Position numbers and translations under genes: made by a program. From the NCBI GenBank assembly GCA_002688435.1, contig NZCW01000008.1, forward strand, positions 4,642-41,804: a stretch of DNA of 37,163 nucleotides, in the 5' to 3' direction. Shown here piece after piece: positions 15,426 to 24,212 of this stretch. Below the pieces are notes generated by a model. The model did no database searches. It was not told where the DNA came from and was given only the letters and a program-made list of their open reading frames with translations. Each line of letters begins with the position of its first letter. The stretch's first letter is position 1. The DNA comes from Dehalococcoidales bacterium. Lineage in GTDB: Bacteria > Chloroflexota > Dehalococcoidia > Dehalococcoidales > RBG-16-60-22.

Positions 15426-17383
15426 GAGGTAAAAGAATCGGGGTCTTCGTCTGTCATTGCGGGCTGAATATCGCCGGCTCGGTGGATGTGGTGAAAGTTA
15501 TCGAGCAGATAAGTAATTACCCAGGGGTGACTCATGCTGAGCATTATATCTATATGTGCTCCGATCCAGGGCAAGAGATAGTCCGGAAGGCTATCCGGGA
15601 AAAGAATCTCGATGGTGTTGTCATGAGTAACTGCTCACCCTCGTTACACGAACATACCTTCCGTAATCTGGTGACTTCCGAAGGGTTAAATCCCTATCAT
15701 TGTGAGATAGCTAACATCAGGGAACAGTGCAGTTGGCCTCATCTGGCCGATAAAGAAACAGCGACCAAAAAAGCGGTAGCCATTACCAAAACGGTTATTG
15801 AGAAAGTGCGACGTAATTTAGCCTTAACTCCTATGGTCGTTCCACTGACTAAAAAAGTCCTTATTATCGGAGCCGGAATCGCCGGTATGCAGGCGGCTAT
15901 GGATATCGCCGATGGCGGCTACGAGGTAGTCCTAGTGGAAAAAACCCCCACCATTGGCGGCCATGCTACTCAACTATCAAGGACTTTTCCTACTCTGGAA
16001 AACATTACCGACTTGGTGGTGCCTGTGATGGAAAAAGTGGCAGCGCACCCTAATATCAGGCTTCATGTTTATTCTGAGGTGGAAGAAATTTCCGGCTACG
16101 TGGGTAATTTTCAGGTGAGTCTCCGGCAGAAAACTTCTTTTGTCGATAGAGAAAAATGTAACTATTGCGGCCTTTGCTTGGGAAGCTGCCCTGTCACGGT
16201 ACCTGCTGAGTTTGAGCGAGGTCTCTTCTCGAGAGGGGCCATCTATCTTCCCTTCCTTCAAGCCGTCCCGCCACGGCCGGTAATTGACCGCCAGTCCTGT
16301 CTCCATCTTAACGGCGGCTGCTGCCGGGCCTGCCAGGATGTTTGCCCGGTTCAGGCTATTGATTTCCAGCAGTCGGATACTATAGTGGAAGAAAAAGTAG
16401 GCGCCATTATCGTAGCTACCGGCTATGAGCTGTATCCAGGGGATGGTACTGATGAATATGCCTCCGACGCGGATGTAATTGACGGACTTCAATTTGAGAG
16501 GCTGCTGGCTTCCTCCAGTTCCACCAACGGTGAAATCAATAGACCTTCCGACGGTAAAGTGCCCCGACAGGTGGTCTTTATTCAATGCGTTGGCTCTCGT
16601 GATCCCGAGCACGGCGTGGCCTATTGCTCACGGGTATGCTGTATGTCTACTGCGAAACAGGCCATGCTTTATAAAAAAGCGGTTCCTGATGGGCAGGCGT
16701 ACGTTTTCTATATGGATATTCGCTCCGATGCCAAAGGCTACGAAGAGTTTGTGCAGAGAGTAATGGACGAAGAAAAAGTGCTTTACCTCAGGGGAAAAGT
16801 GTCCCGCGTATTCCGGGACGGCGAATACCTTAAAGTCTGGGGGGTGGATACCTTGGCCGGAAAAGATGTTGAAATCTCGGCTGACTTGGTCGTCTTGGCG
16901 ACGGCCATAGTGCCTAATCCTGGCGCCAAAGACCTGGCCCGAAAACTGAACATTATCTCGGATAGTTATGGCTTTATCACCGAGGCGCATATCAAGCTCC
17001 GGCCGATGGAAACCCTGACCGCCGGGATTTACTTGGCGGGCGTCGCCCAGTGGCCAAGAGACCTTCCCGATACCATCTCGTCAGCCAGTGGCGCTGCTAG
17101 TAAAATTCTCTCACTTTTCTCTAGAAAAGAGCTACTCCATGCCCCCACAGTAGCTGTAGTTGACGCAGAGGTGTGTAATGGCTGCGGGCAATGTGTTGCC
17201 GTTTGTGCCTATAAAGCCATTGAGCTTGACGCTAGGAGTAAAGTGGCGCTGGTTAATGAGGCTGTCTGCGAAGGCTGTGGCGCTTGCGCCGTGACCTGTC
17301 CATCCAAAGCGGTGCAGCATAAAAACTGGACGCCCGGGCAGCTCTTCGAGATAATAAACGTGGCCATTGACGAATACGTGTAG
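15422..17383 (+). CDS. hdrA: HdrA-like flavoprotein, complete form
   Basis: A 653-residue HdrA with the full N-terminal domain (residues 1-140, with C11, C13, C46, C71 and C103, and MSNCSPSLHEHTFR), FAD motif IIGAGIAGMQAAMDIAD (about 148), ferredoxin motifs at C246-C256 and about C293-C308 (with an unusually long LHLNGGC spacing), and a C-terminal two-cluster ferredoxin domain (CNGCGQCVAVCAY, CEGCGACAVTCPS). The CxxC seen in the first HdrA after FPTLD is replaced by FPTLENITDLVV, so that pair is lost here. ATG overlaps the preceding stop as ATGA. In bifurcating complexes the HdrA FAD splits electron pairs; this copy is the best candidate for the central flavin. Confidence 0.94.
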   Translation: MRGKRIGVFVCHCGLNIAGSVDVVKVIEQISNYPGVTHAEHYIYMCSDPGQEIVRKAIREKNLDGVVMSNCSPSLHEHTFRNLVTSEGLNPYHCEIANIREQCSWPHLADKETATKKAVAITKTVIEKVRRNLALTPMVVPLTKKVLIIGAGIAGMQAAMDIADGGYEVVLVEKTPTIGGHATQLSRTFPTLENITDLVVPVMEKVAAHPNIRLHVYSEVEEISGYVGNFQVSLRQKTSFVDREKCNYCGLCLGSCPVTVPAEFERGLFSRGAIYLPFLQAVPPRPVIDRQSCLHLNGGCCRACQDVCPVQAIDFQQSDTIVEEKVGAIIVATGYELYPGDGTDEYASDADVIDGLQFERLLASSSSTNGEINRPSDGKVPRQVVFIQCVGSRDPEHGVAYCSRVCCMSTAKQAMLYKKAVPDGQAYVFYMDIRSDAKGYEEFVQRVMDEEKVLYLRGKVSRVFRDGEYLKVWGVDTLAGKDVEISADLVVLATAIVPNPGAKDLARKLNIISDSYGFITEAHIKLRPMETLTAGIYLAGVAQWPRDLPDTISSASGAASKILSLFSRKELLHAPTVAVVDAEVCNGCGQCVAVCAYKAIELDARSKVALVNEAVCEGCGACAVTCPSKAVQHKNWTPGQLFEIINVAIDEYV

Positions 17384-17392
17384 GTAGTGAAT

Positions 17393-20300
17393 ATGGACAA
17401 ACTGAATTCAGTTCTGGTTATCGGAGCTGGGGTAGGTGGAATGAAAGCCTCATTGGATCTGGCGGAAGCTGGATTTAAGGTCTACCTCTGTGACCGGAGC
17501 TCCGCCATCGGCGGTACTCTTATACGGGTGGACAAGTGGTTCCCGGATAACCATTGCGGGCTGTGCCAGATGCTCCCTGTTTTCTCTGCCGATAATTCGT
17601 CCCGGTTTTGCTTACGTCGCGGTCTTACCCATCCTGATATAGAGCTTATGCCGCTCACCGAAGTAAAAGAGGTGGCCGGGCAGGCAGGAGATTTCCGGAT
17701 TGGCGTAACCTCTCGGGCAGCTGGCGTAATTCCTGAGTTATGCATCAGCTGCGGACTCTGCACCGAGGTCTGTCCGGTAGAGACCGCTAGCGAATTTAAC
17801 GAAGGACTGTCACCGCGCAAAGCAATCTATACAGTCCATCCTGGCATCCTCCCCTATGTTTACACGGTTGACTGGGATAGCTGCACTAAATGCGGCGCCT
17901 GTGTGGCGAAATGCCCGACACAGGCTATCCGCCTTAGAGAAATGGAAATGATAAAACAGCTACGGGTGGGCGCGGTTATCTTGGCAACTGGCTTTGAGAA
18001 ATTTGATCCGGCATTAGCTTCTCAGTACGGCTACCAGCGCTATCCTAACGTACTAACCGGCATCGAACTGGAAAGAATAATCAGCCCGGGCGGTCCCACC
18101 GACGGAGATTTACTTCGCCCTTCCGATAACCGGACTCCCAAGTCAATCGCCTTCCTCCAGTGCGTCGGCTCTAGGGACAATCGGAAAGATTACTGCTCAT
18201 CAGTCTGCTGCATGTTTGCATTGAAGGAGGCTACCCTACTCAAGCAGGCTAACCCGGAAATTGATATCCATATCTTCTATATGGACATCCGGGCTTTTGG
18301 TAAGGACCACTACCGTTACTACCAGCGGGCTAGAGATGAATTAGGGATAAAGTTCATTCGCGGCCGTGTCCCGGTAATCCGGGAGGACTCGCCCACCAAG
18401 AATCTCGTCCTCACCACCATTGAAGAAAATGAAGCATCGATCAAACGTCAATTTGAGCTGGTGGTACTGTCTGTCGGACAAACCCCACCCCCCCGATTTC
18501 AAGAGCTATGCCAAGTATTGGGGGTAGAGCTGAACCGGTGGGGTTTCTGCCGGAGCGGGCTTTTCTCCCCAGTTAATACTACCCGAGAAGGTATCTATGT
18601 TTGCGGTAGCGCTTCGGCGCCTAAGGATATTGCCGACACTATGGTGGAGGCCGGCGCTGCTGCTGACCGAGCTTCCGGATGGCTGGAACGTCGGATGATA
18701 TCGACAACCTTATCGGAGAAAACGGTGGAGTCGGCTGCGGAAAAAGAAGAGACTCCACGGTTAAGTGTTCTCCTGTGCGATTGTGGGCAGGAGATTTCGT
18801 CGGTGCTTGACCTTGAAGAATTGGCGGAATCCAGCCGGCAGCTGCCTGATATCACCTGTGTGATGCGGATACCTTTTCTGTGTGATGATGACGTCTGGGT
18901 GAAAGTAGATCAGGAGCTACGGAAACATAAGGTTAACCGCCTGGTGATTGGCGCCTGCTCTCATTATTTTAATATACATCTGGCTAAACTTGGGTTTAAT
19001 TCATCCTCCGCCCAAATAGTTAATCTGAGGGAGCACATCGCTTGGGTACACCGGGATAACCGGCAAGCCGCCACGGATAAAGCAAAGAACCTGCTGGCTA
19101 TGGCGGTGGAATTGGTCCGTGCCCTAGAACCCGAGCCGGTCCCTCCGATGAGTATTCATCCCGTGGCGCTAGTTATCGGTGGTGGACTAGCCGGACTGAT
19201 GGCGGCATTGTCTCTTACTCACCACGGAATCGAAGTGCACTTGGTGGAGAAGTCAGCTGGGCTGGGGGGTAATCTGAAGCAAGTATACTATGCACTAGAA
19301 GGAGATGATCCTCAGGTTTTCCGAGAGGACATCATAAATCAGGTAAAGACTAATCGGCTTATCCATGTGGTCCTAGAGACAGAGTTGGTGAAGACGGAAG
19401 GCTATGCCGGGAACTTTGTGGTGAGCTTGAAGGCTAATAAGTCGTCTCTTTACTTTCTGGAGGTAGGCGCGATTATTGTGGCCAGTGGCGGGGAAGAATA
19501 CCGCCCCACCGAGTATCTTTACGGCCAAAATAAGAATATAGTAACGCAAAGAGAACTGGAAAGGAAACTGTTTTCGGCGGAGCTTGACCTGAAAAATATG
19601 GGTTCGGTGGTGATGATTCAGTGCGTAGGTTCTCGGGAAAAAGAAAGGCCATATTGCAGTCGCCTCTGTTGCTCCTGGGCCCTGAAAAACGCCTTGAGAT
19701 TAAAAGAAGGTAATCCTGAAATTGAGGTGACTGTCCTCTATCGGGACATGACCAGCTATGGTTTCCAAGAGGAGTATTATACCCAGGCCAGGGAAAAAGG
19801 GATAATCTTCGTGCGTTATGGACTTGATGGTAAGCCTGAAGTAAGGCAGGAAGAGGAAAGGTTGGTGGTTGAAGTGGCCGAGCCTGTTCTGGGCGGCCGA
19901 CTGGTACTGGAGTCCGACTTGGTGGTTTTGAGTCCAGCGATAATACCCCCAGAGAATACCCCGCTGGCCCGGGCCCTAGGTGTGGACTTGAATGAGGACG
20001 GCTTTTTTCAGGAAGCGGAGATGAAGTTCCGTCCAGTGGATTTTCTCACCGACGGGATTTATGTTTGCGGACTGGCCCACTCTCCGCGAGGAATGGGAGA
20101 GAGCATCGCTCAAGCACAGGCCGCGGCGCAGAGGGCCGTATCTTTGCTTACCAGGGGGTCGCTGGTCTCCGGGATAGCCGTGTCCGAAACTATTCAGAGG
20201 CAATGTTCCCAGTGTGAGCTTTGTATCACCGTCTGCCCTTATACCGCTAGGATGAAAGATGTGGAGAGTGGTCAGGTGGTGGTCCAAGGGGCGTTATGCC

Positions 20301-20401
20301 GAGGTTGTGGAGCCTGTGTGGTGGCCTGTCCTGGTGGCGCCGTCAAACTAATAGGATTTAAAGACCGGCAAGTTTTTTCCTTGATAGACGCTGCTTTTTA
20401 A
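17393..20401 (+). CDS. Tandem HdrA-HdrA flavoprotein (QmoB-like)
   Basis: About 1000 residues formed by two HdrA-type halves. The first half has FAD motif VIGAGVGGMKASL, a CGLC pair, ferredoxin motifs CISCGLCTEVCP (about 117) and CTKCGACVAKCP (about 163), and FLQCVGSRD. The second half begins with an HdrA-like N-terminal domain (LLCDCGQEISS, about 461; VIGACSH), then FAD motif VIGGGLAGLMAAL (about 595), MIQCVGSREK, and a terminal ferredoxin pair (CSQCELCITVCPY, CRGCGACVVACPG). QmoB of sulfate reducers is built from HdrA-like parts plus MvhD; here the MvhD-like part is the separate next gene. The ATG at 17393 is preferred over the GTG at 17387 because AGG lies eight bases before it. Confidence 0.9.
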   Translation: MDKLNSVLVIGAGVGGMKASLDLAEAGFKVYLCDRSSAIGGTLIRVDKWFPDNHCGLCQMLPVFSADNSSRFCLRRGLTHPDIELMPLTEVKEVAGQAGDFRIGVTSRAAGVIPELCISCGLCTEVCPVETASEFNEGLSPRKAIYTVHPGILPYVYTVDWDSCTKCGACVAKCPTQAIRLREMEMIKQLRVGAVILATGFEKFDPALASQYGYQRYPNVLTGIELERIISPGGPTDGDLLRPSDNRTPKSIAFLQCVGSRDNRKDYCSSVCCMFALKEATLLKQANPEIDIHIFYMDIRAFGKDHYRYYQRARDELGIKFIRGRVPVIREDSPTKNLVLTTIEENEASIKRQFELVVLSVGQTPPPRFQELCQVLGVELNRWGFCRSGLFSPVNTTREGIYVCGSASAPKDIADTMVEAGAAADRASGWLERRMISTTLSEKTVESAAEKEETPRLSVLLCDCGQEISSVLDLEELAESSRQLPDITCVMRIPFLCDDDVWVKVDQELRKHKVNRLVIGACSHYFNIHLAKLGFNSSSAQIVNLREHIAWVHRDNRQAATDKAKNLLAMAVELVRALEPEPVPPMSIHPVALVIGGGLAGLMAALSLTHHGIEVHLVEKSAGLGGNLKQVYYALEGDDPQVFREDIINQVKTNRLIHVVLETELVKTEGYAGNFVVSLKANKSSLYFLEVGAIIVASGGEEYRPTEYLYGQNKNIVTQRELERKLFSAELDLKNMGSVVMIQCVGSREKERPYCSRLCCSWALKNALRLKEGNPEIEVTVLYRDMTSYGFQEEYYTQAREKGIIFVRYGLDGKPEVRQEEERLVVEVAEPVLGGRLVLESDLVVLSPAIIPPENTPLARALGVDLNEDGFFQEAEMKFRPVDFLTDGIYVCGLAHSPRGMGESIAQAQAAAQRAVSLLTRGSLVSGIAVSETIQRQCSQCELCITVCPYTARMKDVESGQVVVQGALCRGCGACVVACPGGAVKLIGFKDRQVFSLIDAAF

Positions 20402-20419
20402 TGATAAGGAGGTTAACCG

Positions 20420-20851
20420 TTGGCTGAAGTAGGTCAATTCGAGCCCGTTATCGTGGGGTTTTTCTGCAACTGGTGCACCGCCGCCGCCGCTGATTTGGCG
20501 GGCACATCTCGGATGCAGTATCCACCTAATATCCGCCCCATACGGGTCATGTGTAGCGGTTCGGTAGATCCGGTGTACGTGTTGAGAGCCTTGCTCGGCG
20601 GTGCGGATGGTGTGATTATAGGAGGCTGTCCACCGGGCGATTGTCATTACGTCTCCGGTAACTATAAAGCCAGACGGCGTATGGCTATCCTGAAAACAAT
20701 TCTGGCCACCGTGGGATTAGAGGAAGAACGAGTCTGGGTTAGGTGGATTAGTGCGGCGGAAGGGGCCAGATTTTCCCGGACGATGAATGAACTTACCCAA
20801 GCGATTAAGAAACTGGGACCCAATCCGATGAAAAAAGACTGGTCGATTTGA
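20420..20851 (+). CDS. mvhD: MvhD-like [2Fe-2S] subunit
   Basis: A 143-residue protein of the MvhD/hydrogenase iron-sulfur subunit family. It binds a [2Fe-2S] cluster and connects an electron-input enzyme to HdrA. Cysteines lie in FFCNWC near residue 16-19, in RVMCSGSVDP, and in GGCPPGDCHY. It starts at a TTG preceded by AAGGAGG at good distance. No hydrogenase (MvhA/MvhG) gene is nearby; the next gene encodes an FrhB/FdhB-type flavoprotein, which is the likely input partner. Confidence 0.92.
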   Translation: MAEVGQFEPVIVGFFCNWCTAAAADLAGTSRMQYPPNIRPIRVMCSGSVDPVYVLRALLGGADGVIIGGCPPGDCHYVSGNYKARRRMAILKTILATVGLEEERVWVRWISAAEGARFSRTMNELTQAIKKLGPNPMKKDWSI

Positions 20852-20860
20852 GGAGCTGTA

Positions 20861-21982
20861 ATGTCGAGTAGTGCCATATTGCCAGTTGGGGATGGAGGTA
20901 TACTGGAGGCCGTTAGGGTTTTCCTGGGTAGTCTCTGGCAGAAGAAACTGATTGATGTCTTGCTGGTCCCTCTGGAACTTCCTTCCGGAGGTAACGTGGT
21001 GCCGGCTATCGTGAGTGACCCGAGCAAACTTAAGATGGCCAATCCGTTGGCACCGATAATGCCGCTTAATTCCGCTCGTCAGGTCTCCGCGATAACGAGA
21101 GCCTCTCCCAGTGCCGAAAGGTTAGGGGTGGTGCTGCGACCCTGTGAGATGAGGGCGCTCATCGAACTGGTGAAACTAAAACAGGTCTCACTGGAAAATC
21201 TGCTGCTCATCGGGATTGACTGTCTGGGGACCTACTCCGCAGGTGATTATGGCCGGTTCGCTCAGGAAGTCAAATCTCCGGCTAGCGATTTCTTACGTAA
21301 ATTCCAAGAAGGGAAGGAAGACCCACTCCTGAGAAAAGCCTGTCAGATATGTGAGTATCCCGTCCCGATGAACGCTGACCTGGTTATCGGTTTGCTGGGG
21401 ACGGACTTGAATAATAGTATTCTCCTTAAGGCTGGTACGGTCGCCGGAGAGAGGATAATCGGGGAGCTGGGACTGAAAAAAAGTGATGCCGAGAACCGAG
21501 AGGCGGCCATTACTAAAATGGTTTCCGAAAAGGCGGAGAGAAGAGAACGACTCTTTGCGCAGGTCCGGAAGGATGTCCGAGGTTTGGAGAAACTGATGGC
21601 CACCCTGGCCACCTGTGTCAACTGCCATAATTGTAAGACGGCCTGCCCACTGTGCTACTGCCAGGAATGTTTCTTTGATTCTTCGGTGTTCCAATTCGAA
21701 GCGGAAAAATACTTGGGTTGGGCGCAGCGGCGGGGAGCTCTTCGAATGCCTACCGATACTCTCCTCTTCCACCTGACCCGGTTGAATCACATGGTTATCT
21801 CCTGCGTGGGCTGTGGATTGTGTACCGAGGCTTGCCCCAATAATATACCGGTGGCGGACATCTTTCGACTGGTAGGAGATAAGGTGCAAAAAGATTTTGA
21901 GTATGTCCCTGGTAAGAGTCTGGAGGAAGAACTGCCTCTGACCACCTTCCGGGAAGAAGAGTTACCTAATATCGGGACTTAA
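20861..21982 (+). CDS. FrhB/FdhB-family iron-sulfur flavoprotein subunit
   Basis: A 373-residue member of the F420-hydrogenase/dehydrogenase beta-subunit family, which binds FAD and oxidises or reduces F420, NAD(P)H or a ferredoxin-like carrier. Recognisable blocks are VLRPCEMRALIELVKLKQ and IGIDCLGTYS. Cluster motifs are the dense CVNCHNCKTACPLCYC followed by QECFF (about residue 251-271) and CVGCGLCTEACPNNIPV (about 314-325). In methanogens and related archaea, such proteins deliver F420H2 or formate electrons to HdrA. Here no formate dehydrogenase alpha subunit is present, so the donor is open. Its ATG follows GAGGAG, nine bases after the MvhD-like gene. Confidence 0.87.
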   Translation: MSSSAILPVGDGGILEAVRVFLGSLWQKKLIDVLLVPLELPSGGNVVPAIVSDPSKLKMANPLAPIMPLNSARQVSAITRASPSAERLGVVLRPCEMRALIELVKLKQVSLENLLLIGIDCLGTYSAGDYGRFAQEVKSPASDFLRKFQEGKEDPLLRKACQICEYPVPMNADLVIGLLGTDLNNSILLKAGTVAGERIIGELGLKKSDAENREAAITKMVSEKAERRERLFAQVRKDVRGLEKLMATLATCVNCHNCKTACPLCYCQECFFDSSVFQFEAEKYLGWAQRRGALRMPTDTLLFHLTRLNHMVISCVGCGLCTEACPNNIPVADIFRLVGDKVQKDFEYVPGKSLEEELPLTTFREEELPNIGT

Positions 21983-21986
21983 TAAG

Positions 21987-22568
21987 ATGCAGTATGTGGC
22001 TAAAAACGTTTCGGTAATCGGCGACACTGGTTTCTCGCCAAAAGTAAAAGAAGCGAGTGGCACCAATATCGATCGTTGCTATCAGTGTCTCACCTGTAGC
22101 CTGGACTGCCCGGTGGCTTTTACCATGGACTATCTTCCCCATCAGGTAGTCCGGCTGGTGCAGCTGGGACTCAGGCGGAAGGTATTGACTAGCGACGCGA
22201 TATGGATCTGCGCTAACTGTGAAACATGTGCCACCCGTTGTCCTAAGGACGTGGCCATACCGAGGGTAATGGACACTTTAAGAGCCATGGCATTACAGGA
22301 GAAGGTCGTGGAGAAAGGGAAAGATATTGTCGTCTTTCACCATACCTTCCTGAGTAATATAAGGCGCTGGGGAAGACAATATGAGCTGTCCCTACTTTTG
22401 CAAATCAAGTTCAAGACAAGGGATTTTTTCAGTGATCTGGGTCTAGGTCTCCGGATACTGTGGCAAGGTAAGCTGAAATTACGGCCGCCGCGCTTGAAAG
22501 ACGTGACCGGCGTAAGAGCTATTTTCCGGAGAATTGACCAATCACTAGCGAGAGGAGAGTGGACGTGA
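21987..22568 (+). CDS. hdrC: HdrC-like iron-sulfur subunit 2
   Basis: A 193-residue HdrC with two [4Fe-4S] motifs: C31, C34, C37, C41 and C75, C78, C81, C85. After the ferredoxin part it carries the longer helical tail (VFHHTFLSNIRRWGRQYELS) typical of full-length HdrC, which the first HdrC lacks. It overlaps the following hdrB by four bases (GTGA), which suggests tight coupling of the pair. Confidence 0.92.
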   Translation: MQYVAKNVSVIGDTGFSPKVKEASGTNIDRCYQCLTCSLDCPVAFTMDYLPHQVVRLVQLGLRRKVLTSDAIWICANCETCATRCPKDVAIPRVMDTLRAMALQEKVVEKGKDIVVFHHTFLSNIRRWGRQYELSLLLQIKFKTRDFFSDLGLGLRILWQGKLKLRPPRLKDVTGVRAIFRRIDQSLARGEWT

Positions 22569-23416
22569 AATACGCTTACTACCCCGGCTGTTCTTTGGAA
22601 GCAACGGCGGGAGAGTATGACCGGTCGGTGAGGACGGTTTGCGCTCACTTGGGAATAGAGCTGCAGGAATTACCCGACTGGAGTTGTTGCGGCGCTTCCT
22701 CGGGGCACAGTACGAATCGCCAGCTAGCCCAAGCCTTAGCCGGCCGAAACCTGGCCTTGGCCGAAAGAGTCGGTCTGGACATGGCTGTGGCCTGTCCCGC
22801 CTGCTATCTCCAGATGAGAAGTACGTGTCGGGAAGTAAGGGATAATTCCCAAAACCGGGAGGAACTGGTAAGATTGATTGATATGCCCTATGAAGCAAGG
22901 TATGACACGAGGCATCTACTTGACATAATCTATAATGATATCGGTCTGGAAGAATTAAAGAAAAAAGTGGTCCGGCCACTGGAGGCGTTGCCACTGGTTA
23001 GCTACTACGGTTGCTACTTGGTTAGGCCTCCGGAAGTGGTCGGCTTTGATGACTCGGAAAATCCACAGTCAATGGATAAATTACTGGCGGCCTTGGGCGC
23101 CGAGGTTAAGGATTGGTCGGGCAAGGTGAATTGTTGTGGAGGAGGCTTGTCCTTGAACCGGAGAGAGATAGCCAGCCGACTGGTCGCCGAAATAAGCGAG
23201 ATGGCGTGTCGAGCCGGGGCCCAAGCCATGGTTACCGCCTGTCCATTGTGTCACTCTAATCTGGAAATGCGACAGGCTGATGGAAAGCAAAATAAACTAC
23301 CTGTTTTCTATTTTACCGAACTTATCGGGTTGGCCGTTGGTATAGACGAAGCTGCATCTTGGATGAGAAAGCATCTTATCTCCCCGTCTAGCCTACTGGC
23401 CTCCCATGACTTGTAA
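22565..23416 (+). CDS. hdrB: HdrB-like CCG-domain subunit 2
   Basis: A 283-residue protein with two CCG domains: C9, C41-C42-G, C77, C80 and C150, C190-C191-G, C226, C229. Start is the GTG at 22565, eight bases after AGAGGAG; a GTG six bases earlier is too close to that site. Both cluster sets look complete. Placed between HdrC and fumarate reductase-like subunits, it fills the position that the C-terminal CCG domains of TfrB hold in methanogen thiol:fumarate reductase, so it may be the split counterpart of that domain. Confidence 0.92.
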   Translation: MKYAYYPGCSLEATAGEYDRSVRTVCAHLGIELQELPDWSCCGASSGHSTNRQLAQALAGRNLALAERVGLDMAVACPACYLQMRSTCREVRDNSQNREELVRLIDMPYEARYDTRHLLDIIYNDIGLEELKKKVVRPLEALPLVSYYGCYLVRPPEVVGFDDSENPQSMDKLLAALGAEVKDWSGKVNCCGGGLSLNRREIASRLVAEISEMACRAGAQAMVTACPLCHSNLEMRQADGKQNKLPVFYFTELIGLAVGIDEAASWMRKHLISPSSLLASHDL

Positions 23417-23428
23417 GAGGAGATTGTC

Positions 23429-24202
23429 GTGAAAGCTGAGGATAATCAGGAGACCGGATTGAAGGAAAAGACCGAAACTGGTAAGTTAAAATTAATCCCG
23501 ATATATGTTATGGGTAAGAGATATCAGGTTCCTCATGCCCTGACCATTATGAAGGCACTGGAATATGCCGGCTACCGGTTCATCAGGGGCTGCGGATGCC
23601 GAGGAGGTATCTGTGGCGCGTGCGCCACCGTCTATCGTAAGCCCGGCGACTATCACCTTTACGTCGGGCTGGCCTGTCAAACGGTCGTGGAGCCGGATAT
23701 GTACCTAACCCAAATACCCTTCTATCCGGCCAACCGCGCCCACTATGACTTCGCACAGCTTACGGTAGAGCCCGAGGAGATATTTAAACTGTACCCCGAG
23801 GTGTTCCGCTGTATCGCCTGTAATAGCTGCACTAAGGCTTGTCCTATGGATATCCCGATGATGGATGTCATCTCGGCGGTAAAGCAAGGAGCTATCGCTA
23901 GGGCGGCTGGACTTTCCTTCAGCTGTATTCAGTGCGGGCTTTGCGTCAGCCGGTGCATGGGAGAGTTACCTCAATATCATATTGCCCAGCTGGCACGGAG
24001 AATCCACGGGAGTAAACTCATTCCCAGGGCACCTCACCTGACGGCAGCCATGACCGCTGCCAAGGATGAAAAATGCCAAAAGATGCTCGGGGGACTGATG
24101 AAAAGTGATATCCGGCAACTCATCACCAGTTATAACTCGCGGGAAATAGAGCCGGAAATGGCTGCTGATGACTGGACGCCAGCCAACTGTGACTATCTAT
24201 AA
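23429..24202 (+). CDS. Fumarate reductase/succinate dehydrogenase-like iron-sulfur subunit
   Basis: A 257-residue protein with an N-terminal plant-type [2Fe-2S] domain (C55, C57, C62, C65, C83 in GCGCRGGICGACATV and LACQ) and a C-terminal ferredoxin domain with CIACNSCTKACPM (C128-C138) and CIQCGLCVSRC (C166-C176). In FrdB/SdhB and TfrB this chain of clusters connects the flavoprotein with the next electron partner. Both later motifs are four-cysteine sets, suggesting two [4Fe-4S] clusters rather than the [3Fe-4S] of quinone-linked SdhB, which fits a soluble enzyme coupled to HdrC/HdrB. Start GTG at 23429 follows AGAGGAG. Confidence 0.88.
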   Translation: MKAEDNQETGLKEKTETGKLKLIPIYVMGKRYQVPHALTIMKALEYAGYRFIRGCGCRGGICGACATVYRKPGDYHLYVGLACQTVVEPDMYLTQIPFYPANRAHYDFAQLTVEPEEIFKLYPEVFRCIACNSCTKACPMDIPMMDVISAVKQGAIARAAGLSFSCIQCGLCVSRCMGELPQYHIAQLARRIHGSKLIPRAPHLTAAMTAAKDEKCQKMLGGLMKSDIRQLITSYNSREIEPEMAADDWTPANCDYL

Positions 24203-24212
24203 AGGGGGAGAA

